From NCBI GenBank assembly GCA_958496175.1, contig OY292274.1:13227689-13291688 (forward strand): a stretch of DNA of 64,000 nucleotides, in the 5' to 3' direction. Source of the DNA: Sisyra terminalis (Eukaryota; Arthropoda; Insecta; Neuroptera; Sisyridae). The position numbers and the translations under genes are program-made. The notes beneath the pieces are model-generated. The model was not told the DNA's origin and did not search any database. It worked only from the letters and a program-made list of their open reading frames with translations. Positions 13,198 through 25,107 of the stretch are shown in pieces; position 1 is the first letter of the stretch; every line of letters starts with the position of its first letter.

Positions 13198-14303
13198 CTA
13201 GCAATTATATTAATTTCTTTATAATTTTTTCAAATTTTAAAATAAGTGTTAATATATAGTTTTTTAATTAGAAATTGTAACAGAGACTGCTGCAATTTTA
13301 ATAGTAGAACTTTCTTTACATATCAATTTTAGAATAATCAACAGAATCTTATTATTTATATTGAAACATGGTTAATATAATATAAATATATTGTGCAAAT
13401 TTATCCATAATCAGATAAATTATTTTGAAAGTGAAAAGAAGTTCTCTTTTGCGAACAAAGATTTTTTAAACCGTTTTAAGATTTTCTCTGTATTTGGTTT
13501 GGCCGTCAAATACAGTAATATATTATTCTTTTACATATATTGACATTTATCAAGCTAGTTAATACCAATAACAAACTCGAAATGAAAACTCAATCATTGA
13601 AACGTTTATATTTACATATTTTTTTTTTGACAAATCACATCGGAGAAGTGAAGCATAACCTTGTTAAAGAGTGAAACCAAGTCAATCTCAAGCTTTTTTA
13701 TAATGTAAATAAAACATAATTTATTTAAATTCTTAATACCTATGTATATTAGTTTTACGAGTGTAACACATCAATAGCTCAAGAAAATATCAATAATTAA
13801 AATATTTTTATGTCAATCGTTTCACAATTAGAACTAAAACATTCACGAGAGTTATTTACGAGCAATTAAGAAACGTTTCAATGTATTTAAACGCATTTAT
13901 TTTTACACCATAAGTGTGAAATGAATTCAAGTATTATATTCGATGTGTACATTATTTCAAGGGTTAGTTTTACCATACAATTTATTATTTGTCCCACAAC
14001 CATATTATAATAATATTTTAAACTCCTGCAAACTCATTACATTTCGAATACGTGACTTTGTAAGAAAAATAAACAATAGTTTGAGTCATATGAAGTCAAA
14101 ACAGACGAAACCATTAATACAATTTGTTAGCATTCTTTGTAACGGTCGTAAAATTTTTTTTCGATGCTGAAACAATTTCTTATAGGTGGGTCCCATTTGA
14201 AAAAACTCAATGGCTGCAGTCAATTTTTCAAAAAGTCGAGCGGATTTTCAAGTTATGGTAATCGAACAAATAAGCATATAAAGTTTAAATTGATTTCACT
14301 TAC
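13198..14303. other. dsx intron downstream of exon 3
   Basis: Begins on the minus strand with the donor GTAAGT at 14303-14298. It is AT-rich and contains no recognised element or exon. If no further dsx exon lies in this window, the intron continues past position 1 and exceeds 14 kb. Confidence 0.6.
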
Positions 14304-14489
14304 CAACAAAAGGATTCCCATTTGGTGCTATTTGATGTGAGATTGAGATACTCCCAGGCGGAGCCGAATGGTTAAGGGTTGAAGGAATAGTATTGTTTGA
14401 AAGAAGCATGGGATTATTATTCCCTGGTGTGTATGACGGTGAAACAGCATTATCGATGCCAAGAGAAGATGACTGGATGACCGGAGGTC
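14304..14489 (-). CDS. dsx: Doublesex exon 3 (internal, linker region)
   Basis: A 186-bp internal exon that continues the dsx reading frame. The acceptor is a good CTTACAG at the intron's end. The first two bases (GA) complete the Gly codon begun in exon 2, and the exon ends one base into the next codon (GTT G) before the donor GTAAGT, so it is phase 1 to phase 1. It encodes residues 263-323 plus the start of a split Gly: a Ser/Pro/Asn-rich stretch with no stop, beginning PPVIQSSSLG and ending NGNPFV. No folded domain is visible, as expected for the variable linker between the DM domain and the C-terminal dimerisation domain of Dsx. Base composition is far richer in G+C than the introns on both sides. 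The next exon was not found in the window. The exon and its frame are well supported by phase matching; assignment to dsx rests on joining with exons 1 and 2. Confidence 0.85.
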
Positions 14490-14805
14490 CTGTAAGAAAC
14501 AAATACACTATTTTATCTTCCGTTTAAAAAATAATGTTTATGATTTCTGGGAAAATTGTCTGTTCAATCGGTTCATAATCGAGTACAAAGAAAAAAAACG
14601 TGTTTTTAAGTATATTTAAATACTATAAAGGAATCAAATATTTAGTTAAATAATCGTGTTTTAATAATCTCTAACAAATACATATACTTTTCAATTACTT
14701 TAAATCAAAACTTTATATTTTACGTCTGTTGATCCCAAAAGCTTTATTTATACTCAGGCGTCTCTGAGGTATTTAGTATTTTTGTTGTTTAATCAATGTA
14801 ATGTA

Positions 14806-16483
14806 AAGGGTCTAGCAGGATCCACATGGCGAGTTGGCAAAATATTTTTTTTTATAAGTTCTCTGAAAATGACAATCACGAAAAAAATATATTTTATGCT
14901 TCTACATGAGAACTAAAACTCATAAAAATTGCGTGAAAAAATAGTTGGTGCAACGCCTTGAAAAAAAAATAAAATGTGATTTACGCTTACAAATATACCT
15001 TGTTTTATTTTTTTTCGAAGTGTTGCGCCAATTTTTTTTCACAAAACTTCAATAAAAAATAGACCACATATAGGAGCAAAACATATATTATTTTCATAAT
15101 TGTAACTTTAAAGAAACATAAAAAGAAATTTATTAGTTTTTTTTTCTTTTTCTATATTTAGTCTTAAGATGATTACTTTCAAGATCAAAATAATTGATCC
15201 CAATAGAAAAAAAACAACTAGTGTTCAATTTTTATTAAAATAAGAAAAAAAAATTATCGTCACTGTTATAATTTATTACAACTGGAATATTATGAACCTA
15301 AAATAATTTAGTTAGTAACTCGTAGTACGCAGAATTCTGGATAATTATTGTTCATATGAAAAATAACAAATAAAAGCTGTTGCGTGAGAACAATATCCTA
15401 CTGTAAAGTTTCTTTTGGAGATCACAGGAATAACGGAAAATACTGTTGCAATCTTTACCATTCGAAATATAATCATTGTATATATGACCGTCTTTGCTAT
15501 TTATACATGTCTTGATTTTACTTCTACCCCAAAGATATTAGGTGCTTATTTTACACATTGTTTTAAAATATTATTTGATAGTTCATTTATTCGCCCACTT
15601 TAGGTACAACCAGTATAAATTTTAGTATGAGCCAGTGAATAATATCCTAAGCTAAACGAAGAATACTAAGTAATTCAGTTGCCGTCAATATGTACCCAGA
15701 ATTAATTGGAGACACATAGTTTTCCAGCTGTAATAAATTATAACAGTGACGATAATTATTTTTTATCATATTTTAATAAAAATTGAACACTAGTTGTTTT
15801 GTTTTCTTTTGGGATCAATTATTTTGATCTGGAAAGTAATCATCTTTAGAGTAAATATAGAAAAACAAGGAAACTAATAAAATTTTTTTTTTGCTTCCTT
15901 AGACTTACAATTATGAAAATACTATGTGTTTTGCTCCTATATGTGGTCTATTTTTGATTGAAGTTTTGTGAAAAAAAATTGGTGCAACACTTCGAAAAAA
16001 AATAAAACCAAGGTATATTAGTAAGCGTAAATCACATTTTATTTTTTTTTCAAGGTGTTGCACCAATTATTTTTTCACGCAATTTTTATGAGTTATAGTG
16101 CTCATGTAGAAGCAAAAATTATATTTTTTTCGTGATTGTCATTTTCAGAGAACACATAAAAAAATTATTTCATTTGTTTTTTGATTTTATTTTGTATAAT
16201 TTTTTTTTCTAAAAATTTCAAAAAAATATATAATATACTCTGTAAAATAATCTAAAGCCTCGCGTTATTTTCACTTCTCTAGCTTAATTAATTTTTGAGA
16301 TATATAACTTTAAAAAATAGCAATGCGGGGGGACATTTCTGCCCATATCTCAAGATCAAGGAGGAATTTGGTCGCGAAAAGTATATAAAATGTGTTTGTA
16401 TATCAAGCCGATATTTTAACATAAATTTCGACATAGGTTCCTATTTGGAGGTCAACTCGCCATGTGGATCCTGCTAGACCCTT
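14806..16483. mobile_element. FB4 palindromic element, copy 1, inside a dsx intron
   Basis: Starts AAGGGTCTAGCAGGATCC and ends GGATCCTGCTAGACCCTT, flanked on each side by TA (14804-14805 and 16484-16485). The two halves are inverted copies for most of their length: for example, the run around AAATTGGTGCAACACTTCG is at about 15970 and its complement is near 15020. The centre (about 15300-15650) is not palindromic. The outermost left arm is shorter than the right arm, which keeps the extra segment around 16300-16450. TA ends suggest a Tc1/mariner-type non-autonomous origin. No transposase. Confidence 0.87.
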
Positions 16484-16485
16484 TA

Positions 16486-19400
16486 GATCTTAGTAAGTTT
16501 ATTATAATAAGGTAGATTTTAATAAGTTTATTGCATTTTATACTATTATAAGCGATCATAATATTATTTTCATTCACTTTGTATAAGTGCACTATGCTTA
16601 CTTGACGCTTACGTTGTCAGAATTGTACGTCCGTTAACCTACGTGTTACACATTTGTTTTGTATTATTAATATTCGCTTGTATAATAAAAACTTCTAAAA
16701 CAGTAATCACCTCTACTTTTTTTGTACTCTATTTTACCGAAGTTTTTCTTTTCAACATTAATTTTTAATATTCAAAAATAAAAATGTTAGAAATAGAAAC
16801 TTTAACTATAATATTTTAAATTAAGACTCTCTAGAAGACTGAGTTTTCTTCATTGGAAATTGTTTTGAATTAACCATAAGCATTTGGAAGCTCATGAAAT
16901 TGTTACAAATTCTTATAACATTTGATTTACCATGAACAGCATAACAATAGTTTTTGTTCAAATAACAAGCAAATACATTTACTTTAGAGTTTAAAAATTT
17001 AGATAAATTATCTAATAAATTAATGTTTAGCGATTATTGGAGAAACTTAAGAATAAGATAGAAGCATAAAAAATTTAAAAAAAAATTCTCTTCAATCGAT
17101 TAATCGTGAAAACGTTAATGTTTAAACGAAAATCGCTTCAATGTTCAAAAGAATTTTGATTGGAAATCTAAAGCTACAATTCTGAAAACATTTGTTAAAG
17201 ACTTAAAGTATGAAATGGAAACATAAACTCTCACGAAACAAAGAGAAAGATTTGAGTTATTGAATGGATGTAGTCCTTAAAGATCTTAAAAAATATATAA
17301 ATAAGGAAGAGTCAATAAAAATAATAAATAGGTCAATAATAGAGTCAATAATAAATAGGGAAAGAACATTATCAATCAGATCATCAATGGAGGGAAAAGA
17401 AGCTAACGGATTTGTTACATTCTTAGAAGAAAAAGCATTCAAGGAAATGCTGTAGAAGAATAAGTGGATGCAATTAGAAAAAGAAATAAAGAAAAGGAAT
17501 GAGAAATTTAATATTTGTTAAAAAGGAATTCAGTAAAATTTTGTAGTAAAACTTTTAAAAAATAATACTAATAATTGAGATTATTCGTTAGCAGGTGATT
17601 TTTCATTAACAAAACTTTACAAGTGGTCAGTTAAATCGAAAAGCTTGCTTACCTATTCTCAAAATAATAATACTAATTAAAATAAAAAGGAATGTAATTA
17701 CCACTTATTTTTGTAATCGGAATACATTATGCAACCATAGCTTTTTAAGCCTTATTTACATAGATATAGAAATTTATTATGAATGTGTTCACACCGTCAA
17801 TAAAAAATCATCCAAAACGCTATGAATTCAGCTCTAGTATTAAACCTGTAATTAAGTTTCTGAAAAAAAACCGCTATTCCCACTTTAACATATTGCAATT
17901 ATAAATATTTTTATTTTATTCTCCAATTTCTCCGTATTTAAGCAAATAAAAACACTAACAATCAAAACTGTTATGTAAAAACAATTAAAAATTCTGCGAA
18001 GTATTCAAAACAGACTTTCTTGTACTGTAAATACATTAATTTCAGAAAAAAACAAATTAAGAATTTATTTGAATAATAAAATTTAAGAAATAAAGGTATG
18101 TATAATAAAATAACTATATTTCTTTTTTGAATTACTTTTCTTTATTATGTTTGTCCTGCTCCCAAAAAACTCACTAAATTAGCTAATTTCGTGTACAAAT
18201 GTGCTGCAAGTTACAATCTTTGGTTACTAGGCCACGACCGAAACCCAATTTGTTAATGTAACCCAAGACCTATTTTTATCTCCAATGTGGTGCACCAGAC
18301 AAAAGGTTTGTTCACTTTGTCTAACTGGACAATTTTTATGGCCATGCGACAATGAAAATAAAAGTTAGGTCGACCATTTCAAAAAAGCCATTTTTTGTTT
18401 GCACGGTTTTTTTTTCTTCTCTTCTTCCAACTACGTATTTAAACGGTACACACAATTTGCAACTTTCTCTTCACGCGAATTGGAAGTCACAATTATTTTC
18501 GCGCTTCTAAAATTTGCCCACACATAATACTTTTATCCCCATCCATAAAAAAGAGTTCTTATCTTTGTTATAAGAAAAAATATTTTCTTCATATCAATTT
18601 ATTAAATGGTTATATAAACCAGTTGGTTCAGTTTTAATAAAAAATGCACTTAAGAGAAACAAACTAGACATTATTTTGTCCAATTTTTCGGCTATATACG
18701 TATCAGTTTTTTTTTGGGGTGATAAGAGGGAAGCTTAAATATAACTATAAACCGACATATATGGGAGAATAGATATAAAAATAAAATAATCTTTGGTCTT
18801 TCTAATTTTACATCTATGAAAAGCTAAAATCAATGCAGCTTAAATAGTTTAAAAAAAATGAATTAAAAACTACCAACGAACCAACCTACCAAATATTAGA
18901 AATGTCTTAGAAAAAACATAGTATTATGGTTACTTATATAACTAGTACACAAAAAAGACCACACGAAACCAATCAATATCCATCCAACTTGCATTCAATA
19001 ATCGCAGACAATCAATTTCATTTTTTTCACATATTTAATCACATTACAATGTTGTCGAAGCCAATATTAAATGTCGCATTAAAATCTTACCGAGCAGGTT
19101 TTTGAGTATGTTTCTGTATGAAAGGCGAAAAAAGATTTTAATTTTAAAAAAGGCGGTTTAGCGGTTGCAGATTATGCAGGGACAATGACCTTTTCTTTCA
19201 TTTCTGCAAATTAATAGAAGAAGGGTTCAAATTTCAATGCATGAAAAGTGTAAAAATCTATGGATCATTTGATTCGAAAATAGCCAATCGGGAAGTGTAA
19301 TTCGTGGAGGTCGTATTCCTATTCAAAGTCTTTATTTTTGAGCATGTAGAAATTATCAAAAAGTAAGAAAAACTTTATCTATTTTAGGAATAAAATTAAA

Positions 19401-19592
19401 TGGAAATTAATCAAACTTGATTACAATGCTTCTTATCATCAGATTCAAATTTAAAATTATTATAATTATGGATTCATATTAATAATATACCATAATTGCT
19501 TAACGAGCGGCTTTCAAACTTTTTTGTTGGGTGACTGGAATATATTTTACTAGTTACTACATTAGCGTACCAACAGTGGTTGGCCTCAAAGT
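16486..19592. other. AT-rich intronic DNA
   Basis: No element with clear termini is recognised. A segment near 18180-18480 is richer in G+C and may be an old repeat fragment. The frame 17264-17455 is A-rich and mirrored by an open frame on the opposite strand, so I do not treat it as a gene. Confidence 0.5.
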
Positions 19593-19863
19593 AGCTATAC
19601 ATTATAAAAATGTTTGCTTTCGTTTTCAATTCCTTTTCTTTTACTACCCAATTCTTTATTTTCTTATTTGAACCAAAGTTAGAAAACCTCTATAATTGTG
19701 AACATTTTCAGTATAGTCCAATACTAACATGCATTATTAACAACGACAAATAATCTAAAGTCCAAACATTATTAAAATTACGTCTCAATTTCACAAAACA
19801 TTTCAAGAAACTTTCTAAGATGAATATAAAAGCCAAAACTACAAATACTATCGTATGTATATA
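19593..19863. repeat. 271-bp direct duplication, copy 1
   Basis: Begins AGCTATACATTATAAAAATG and ends GTATGTATATA. It is repeated with only scattered differences at 20891-21161 in the same orientation. The two copies abut the two ends of the FB3 palindrome between them. Confidence 0.95.
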
Positions 19864-19864
19864 A

Positions 19865-20888
19865 GTCTGATTCAAAAATTGATGATTTTTTTTTCTTAAT
19901 TATATTGAAAATATTGATGGGAATGACAAAAAAAAATCCTGTGAAAGTTTAAGCTTTTAATATTAATATTAAGAGGTGCCGCATCGCAATTTTCGATTTT
20001 CCATTTAAATCACATGGGAACAATATTCTCTTGCACTTTGCAATTTTATAGCTCACGTTGGTGACAATATTTCGGAATGACCAAGGTATATTCTTGTATA
20101 AAATTGAACGATCTACAAAAAAGGTGGTCGTACAAGTTTTTGATATATTTATTTCTTCAAAAGTTATTCAAGTTCAAAGTTGAACTAAATAGAAATTTAA
20201 ATATTTTTTCAATTTTTTGACGCAACCATCAATTTTATAAGAAAATTTTATAGGGCATTTTTGTAGTGCATTTTTTTTCCTATAACTTATATCTATAAAA
20301 GTTTTTGATATTTTTCACAGGTCCTTAGTTATTTGCATTAAACTGAAAATAGTCGTAATTTTATTGTTTTAAATTGATAACATTCCCTAAATTATTATAT
20401 TTTTAACATAAATTCTTTTTTATTATTTAGAACCTGTAAAAAGTATCAAAAACTTTTATGGAGATAAGTTATAGGAAAAAAAGTGCTCTACAAAAAATGT
20501 CTTATAAAATTTTTCATAATATTGATGGTTGCGTCAAAAAATTGGAAAAAAAAATTCTCTTTAGTTCAACTTTGACCTTGAATAACTTTTGAAGAAATAA
20601 ATATAACAAAAACTTGTAAGACTACCTTTTTTGTAGATCGTTTAATTTTCTACAAGAATATACCTTGGTCATTCCGAAATATTGTCACTAACGTGAGCTA
20701 TAAATTTCGAAAGTGCAAGAGAATAGTGTTCCCATGTTATTTAAATGGAAAATTTAAATTTGCGATGCGGCACCTCTCAATATTAATATTAATAGCTTAA
20801 ACTTACGAAGGATTTTTTTTTTTGTCATTTCCAACAATATTTTCGATATAATTAAGAAAAAAAAATCATCATTTTTTTTGAATCAGTC
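19865..20888. mobile_element. FB3 palindromic element, copy 1
   Basis: About 1.02 kb. It has TIR-type ends (GTCTGATTC left, slightly mutated; GAATCAGTC right), with TA immediately to the right. The left half (TTCTTAATTATATTGAAAAT and onward) returns as its complement in the right half, so the element is one long hairpin with a centre near 20370. Internal landmarks shared by all family copies are a ...TTAATATTAATATTAAGAGG motif and a GCATCGCAA motif near each end. No coding capacity. TA target and short termini suggest a Tc1/mariner-type MITE. Confidence 0.9.
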
Positions 20889-20890
20889 TA

Positions 20891-21161
20891 AGCTATACGT
20901 TATAAAAATGTTTGCTTTCGTTTTCAATTCCTTTTCTTTTACTACCCAATTCTTTATTTTCTTATTTGAACCAAAGTTAGAAAACCTCTATATTTGGGGA
21001 CATTTTCAGTATAGTTCAATACTAACATGCATTTTTAACAACGACAAATAATCTAAAGTCCAAACATTATTCAAATTACGTCTCAATTTCACAAAACATT
21101 TCAAGAAACTTTCAAAGATGAATATAAATGCTAAAACTTCAAATACTATCGTATGTATATA
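20891..21161. repeat. 271-bp direct duplication, copy 2, next to dsx exon 2
   Basis: Direct copy of 19593-19863. It starts immediately after the TA that follows the FB3 element and ends 30 bp from the last base of dsx exon 2 (21192), within the intron. The splice donor is not part of the duplicated unit. Confidence 0.95.
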
Positions 21162-21191
21162 TTAGTAGAGAATTGTAAAAGAAAAATTTAC

Positions 21192-21714
21192 CGTGAGTAG
21201 AACTTGGAGAGCCTGTCATAGAATCGCTGCAACGTCCTGGAGGAGAGACCGAATCTGGTACAATGGAAGTGAAGGATGATTTTCTTGAATTATGTTGCAA
21301 TGTGCTACCCGACGTAGAACTAGGTGAGGCCATTGGAATTGGAACGGGCTTTCTGTGATGTATATCGTTGACCAAAACAGGACGGGATAGCGATGGACAT
21401 GGAGATTCAACCGTTAACGCTTCGTTACTATATCGACCACCGCCTGGAGGAGATGCTGAATCTGCCATTACGTACGAGTACGGGGACTTTTGTTGGTCCA
21501 TCATTGGTGACTGGAGGTTAACACTTGGTGGTCCTTTCATAGACATTTGATGCGGTATCGGTCCACCTGATGTCGAACTTGGAGAGTTTGCAACCGAATC
21601 ACTGCAATTTCCCATTGAACGTGCCACAGGTGATCTGCCTCCAGGCTTAAGTGGCGGTGAAGTCACATAAGGCTGCGATACTCCACGAGTTTGATTAGTC
21701 AACATCGCCTCATC
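21192..21714 (-). CDS. dsx: Doublesex exon 2 (internal, Ser/Pro-rich linker)
   Basis: A 523-bp internal exon. The acceptor TTTATTTCTAG precedes GAT GAG GCG ATG, giving DEAMLTN, and the donor is CACG/GTAAAT. Joined in phase 0 to exon 1, it produces RRAQAQ followed by DE, which is how Dsx proteins continue after the DM domain. It encodes residues 88-261 plus one base of Gly262. The stretch is rich in Ser, Pro and Gly and probably disordered. It contains an internal repeat: a C-S-D-S-x-x-x-S-P-S-S-T unit near residues 124-135, again at about 249-260, and a shorter A-S-P-S-S-T-S-G unit between them. The motif D-S-x-S-P-P-G occurs twice as well. Many S-P pairs could be phosphorylation sites (inference). 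The ATG at 21705 is internal, not a start. The exon is much richer in G+C and CpG than the surrounding introns. Confidence 0.9.
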
Positions 21715-22504
21715 CTAGAAATAAAGTAGTTTAATCAATTTAAAAAGTATCATTGATGAAATAGTTGGTTATCAACAAAAATGAATCACAAAAATAATTT
21801 TGCATTAATGAAGAAATAACTTTTTCTTACTCATATTCTTCTTAATTAGTGTAACTTTAAAGAATAATAAAACGTTAAGAACGAACTTGCCAGCCCTTAT
21901 CTTTTCGTTAGTCACATCTAATAATTAGTTCAGCATTGTGTACCGATTACTCATGTCAGGGTATTTTTATTACATCATTACCAAATTGAATCATTATAAA
22001 ACTGATAAAATTATTATTTTCTGGTACCATTAAAATAAAAATTGCAACGCAAATCATAGAAATATGTGTTCATATTTTTCAAATTAAAAGCAATGTGTGA
22101 TCTCTTGAATACAGCGATAATTTTACGTGTTTTAAAAACGTTGAAAAAATTCAAACACACGAAACAAAGAATTGGAGACTTCTTGGTGCTTTATTTAATT
22201 AAAATTGAAATGAAACGTGACAAAACATTTCGTGCTTAAAATCATCTCAGCGAAAGTAGATAATGCTTTGCAGTTAAAAAACTTAGTTTTGGACATTGTC
22301 TTTTATCCAATAAAAAAAAAGGAAAGAGGAAGTATTGTAGGAAAACTATTATTGAAAGTTTTTTTTCAATTTATTTTTCTTGCAACAGAAAAAATTTTAA
22401 ATGATTCCAAAGTTGCAAACATCATTCTAGACATTCATTACTTTTATTCCTTCATTCATTAATTATTTCATATAAAATATCTTCAATAAGCCCTGATGTT
22501 TTTT

Positions 22505-23388
22505 TAGAGATGCCACGAATAATGATTTGGCCGAAGCGCCGAATATTCGGCGACACTTAATACCTTTAGCGAGTGAGGTTTAAAGTTTAAACCTAATTTC
22601 TAATTTAACTTTATAATTTATAAGGAAAAGCGAAATCGTTTGCTATCAAGAAACGCTGAAAAATTGTTTTCATTCATCATAACTTACCACTGATAAATTT
22701 TAAGCATTAATAAGCTATGGTAAAATAAATTTATAAGTTAAAAGCTATTGGTGAAATAAAAGCCTTTCTGAGTAATATTATGCATTTTTTTCTAATTTAC
22801 TGTTCGGTTTAAATAGTCGAACACCGAATAGTTTTCAAATATTAGTTTCATTTCTAATTTTTACCCATAACAAAGTATCACAGATTGATTTTTATTTTGT
22901 AATAAGTGCCATAATTTATGATTAAAATAAATATTAAGAAAATCGGAAAGTATTGTAATTACTGAACCTATCGAACAATTCAATTGCCATTTATCGGTTT
23001 ATAAGTAATTTCAAAGTCGTACCTGAAGACATTTTCTGATTAGCGTGACTAGTTAACTCACAAAAGATTCAAAATATTTATTATTTATTATTCTAAGCTC
23101 TATACTGAAATGGTTAAATAAATTCCCAAAGGAATTCAAATTCGGTATTATATGCTTCGAAATTAAAGCTTGTGTAAAAATTTTTTGTTTTAATTATATG
23201 TTAAGAAAACGACATTGCTTTCCGATTCCCTATACTTATACATTTTTGAGTAAAATATGATTTTTTTGATGATATGGTATTCGGTATTCGGCCAAATAGA
23301 AAGTAATACTCTGCCGAATACCGAATATTAAAAAAGTAGCCGAATAGGCCGAATACCGAACAGTGGCCGAATATTCGTGGCATTTCTA
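22505..23388. mobile_element. hAT-like non-autonomous element
   Basis: Termini are TAGAGATGCCACGAAT on the left and ATTCGTGGCATTTCTA on the right, an inverted repeat of about 16 bp with one mismatch. Subterminal regions are loaded with CCGAATATTCGG- and CGGTATTCGG-type repeats, as is usual for insect hAT elements with TAGRGATG ends. The inside shows no transposase frame. No clean 8-bp target duplication remains (left flank T-rich, right flank TTAAGAAA), so the flanks have drifted or recombined. Confidence 0.78.
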
Positions 23389-23792
23389 TTAAGAAATTTA
23401 ACCACCAGGGTTTTATTTTCAATTAGACTTTTATCTTTACGTTGATATTTGGAATTTAACTGAGAATTTTTTTCTCCATAATTTTTATTTTTAAAAATTT
23501 AACTCTACAATTGTATTATTGCTTTCAAAATCAATATTAAATCAGTGTCACAACCTGCATATCATTGTACATGTTCCAATTTATCAGTAAATTTTCAATA
23601 ATGAATTTTCATGATTTGAAAAAAGTTTAGCATGCCCTTTTACTTGTGCAAATGTCAATATTTTAGCACAAAAACTATTTAAAATACTTCTAAAATTATC
23701 AATTTAATTAGAATCAAATTCTTCCCAAATAATGAAATTGATTAGAGTTAATATAAATAAGACTAAACATTGCTGGTATTCTTATCCATGGT

Positions 23793-24194
23793 TTTATTAT
23801 ACATTAATGATTCTTATTTTATGGATACTGTTTAATATTTGATATTTTTATTAAATTTTTTGTACAAAGTTTCGCCACTTTCGCAGCTTCTTCAGGTATT
23901 ACAAACAGACAGTAACAATATTACATAAATAATACAATTAATACACTTAAACACAAAATACACTTAATAAAATATTTCAATTACAAAAAAAAAATTGATG
24001 TTTGTAATTGAGGTATTTAATTAAGTGTATTTTGTGTTTAATTGTATTTATTGTATTAATATGTAATATTGTTACTGTCTGTTTGTAGTACCTGAAGAAG
24101 CTGCGAAAGTGACGAAACTTTGTACAAAAAATTTAATAAAATCATCAAATATTAAAAAGTATCCAGAAAATAAGAATCATTAATGTATAATAAA
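23793..24194. mobile_element. Palindromic MITE, about 400 bp
   Basis: Outer arms TTTATTATACATTAATGATT and complement at 24175-24194. The inner arm around GTACAAAGTTTCGCCACTTTC pairs with the run ending in TTTGTAC at about 24125. The whole unit folds on itself with a centre near 23995 (a run of A). No coding capacity. Confidence 0.87.
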
Positions 24195-25107
24195 TAAGAC
24201 TAATAAAATTATTGTAACAAAGATCAGAGTCCACATATTATATGTTATCAATTACTGAGACACACTATAACTTTTCTACATAAAAACCATTATATAACAA
24301 CTTTGTGTTTTTCGATGAAAAAGAACAACTTTTATGTTTGTTTTGTCCAATAGTCGATTTTTCTGTAGATCCGAAAATTCAATTTTTCTTAAAGCTTTGC
24401 AAAACAGAAAATTATGTTTTATTCATTTATTCGTTTCTTCGAATTGACACTTGGCCATTTACTATTGATTTTTCTTGGTAACTTTGGTAATCGTCTTTTT
24501 TAATCAAAAAGTATTCCAACTCATGTAATACAAGAAATTTACGAAAAAGCGGTAAATTGAAACAGTTGGATAAGCGCGGTATGACTAGAAAATTGCAATT
24601 TGAACTTTTCTGCTATCCCTCTTCAAATGCATATCTTGCATCGCTAATTAATTGCATTTAATCAGTTACATAATAACTACTTTTCTTCGTTCATATACAT
24701 ACTTATGTAGTTATTTGCAACGAAGATATTTTCAAATTGTTCGTTTGGAAATTTCCTTGTAAATTAAAAGGAGATGTTTATTTTTAAAATTTAAAATTAA
24801 TCCCCTAGGAAGTCATTTTCTGGGATAATATTTAAATTATTTGATTAAAAAAAATAGGATTTATATTATCATATTAAATTTGTAATTTAAAGTTATATTC
24901 AGATATTAAAATTACATTCAATACAATTGAAATATTTATTCCACATAAAACGAAATTGAAAAGTAATGGAAATCGTTAAAAGAAATTTTTTAACTAATCA
25001 AGCCATAAATCTCATTGATTTAGATTATGATAAATGCAATGATTAATTAAAAGTAGAAATATTGATGTGTTAGTGATATAAGTGAATATTATTCTATATC
25101 TATGTTA

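Larger units (their letters stand above)
14490..21191 (-). other. dsx intron between exons 2 and 3 (6.7 kb)
   Basis: Phase-1 intron, from GTAAAT at 21191 to CTTACAG before 14489. It holds the complete FB4 element (14806-16483), the FB3 palindrome (19865-20888) and the 271-bp duplication that brackets it. The remainder (16486-19592) is AT-rich, with a purine-rich patch near 17260-17500 that is open on both strands and without recognisable product. Confidence 0.8.

Noticed and set aside
1..14303. Search for a Dsx dimerisation (OD2) exon on the minus strand
   Set aside because: No sequence resembling the PWE-M-PL core was seen by eye; a profile search of the translated strand would be decisive.
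17264..17455. 63-residue Lys/Glu/Ile-rich frame
   Set aside because: Purine-rich tract open on both strands; no domain and no splice sites that would place it in dsx, which is on the other strand.
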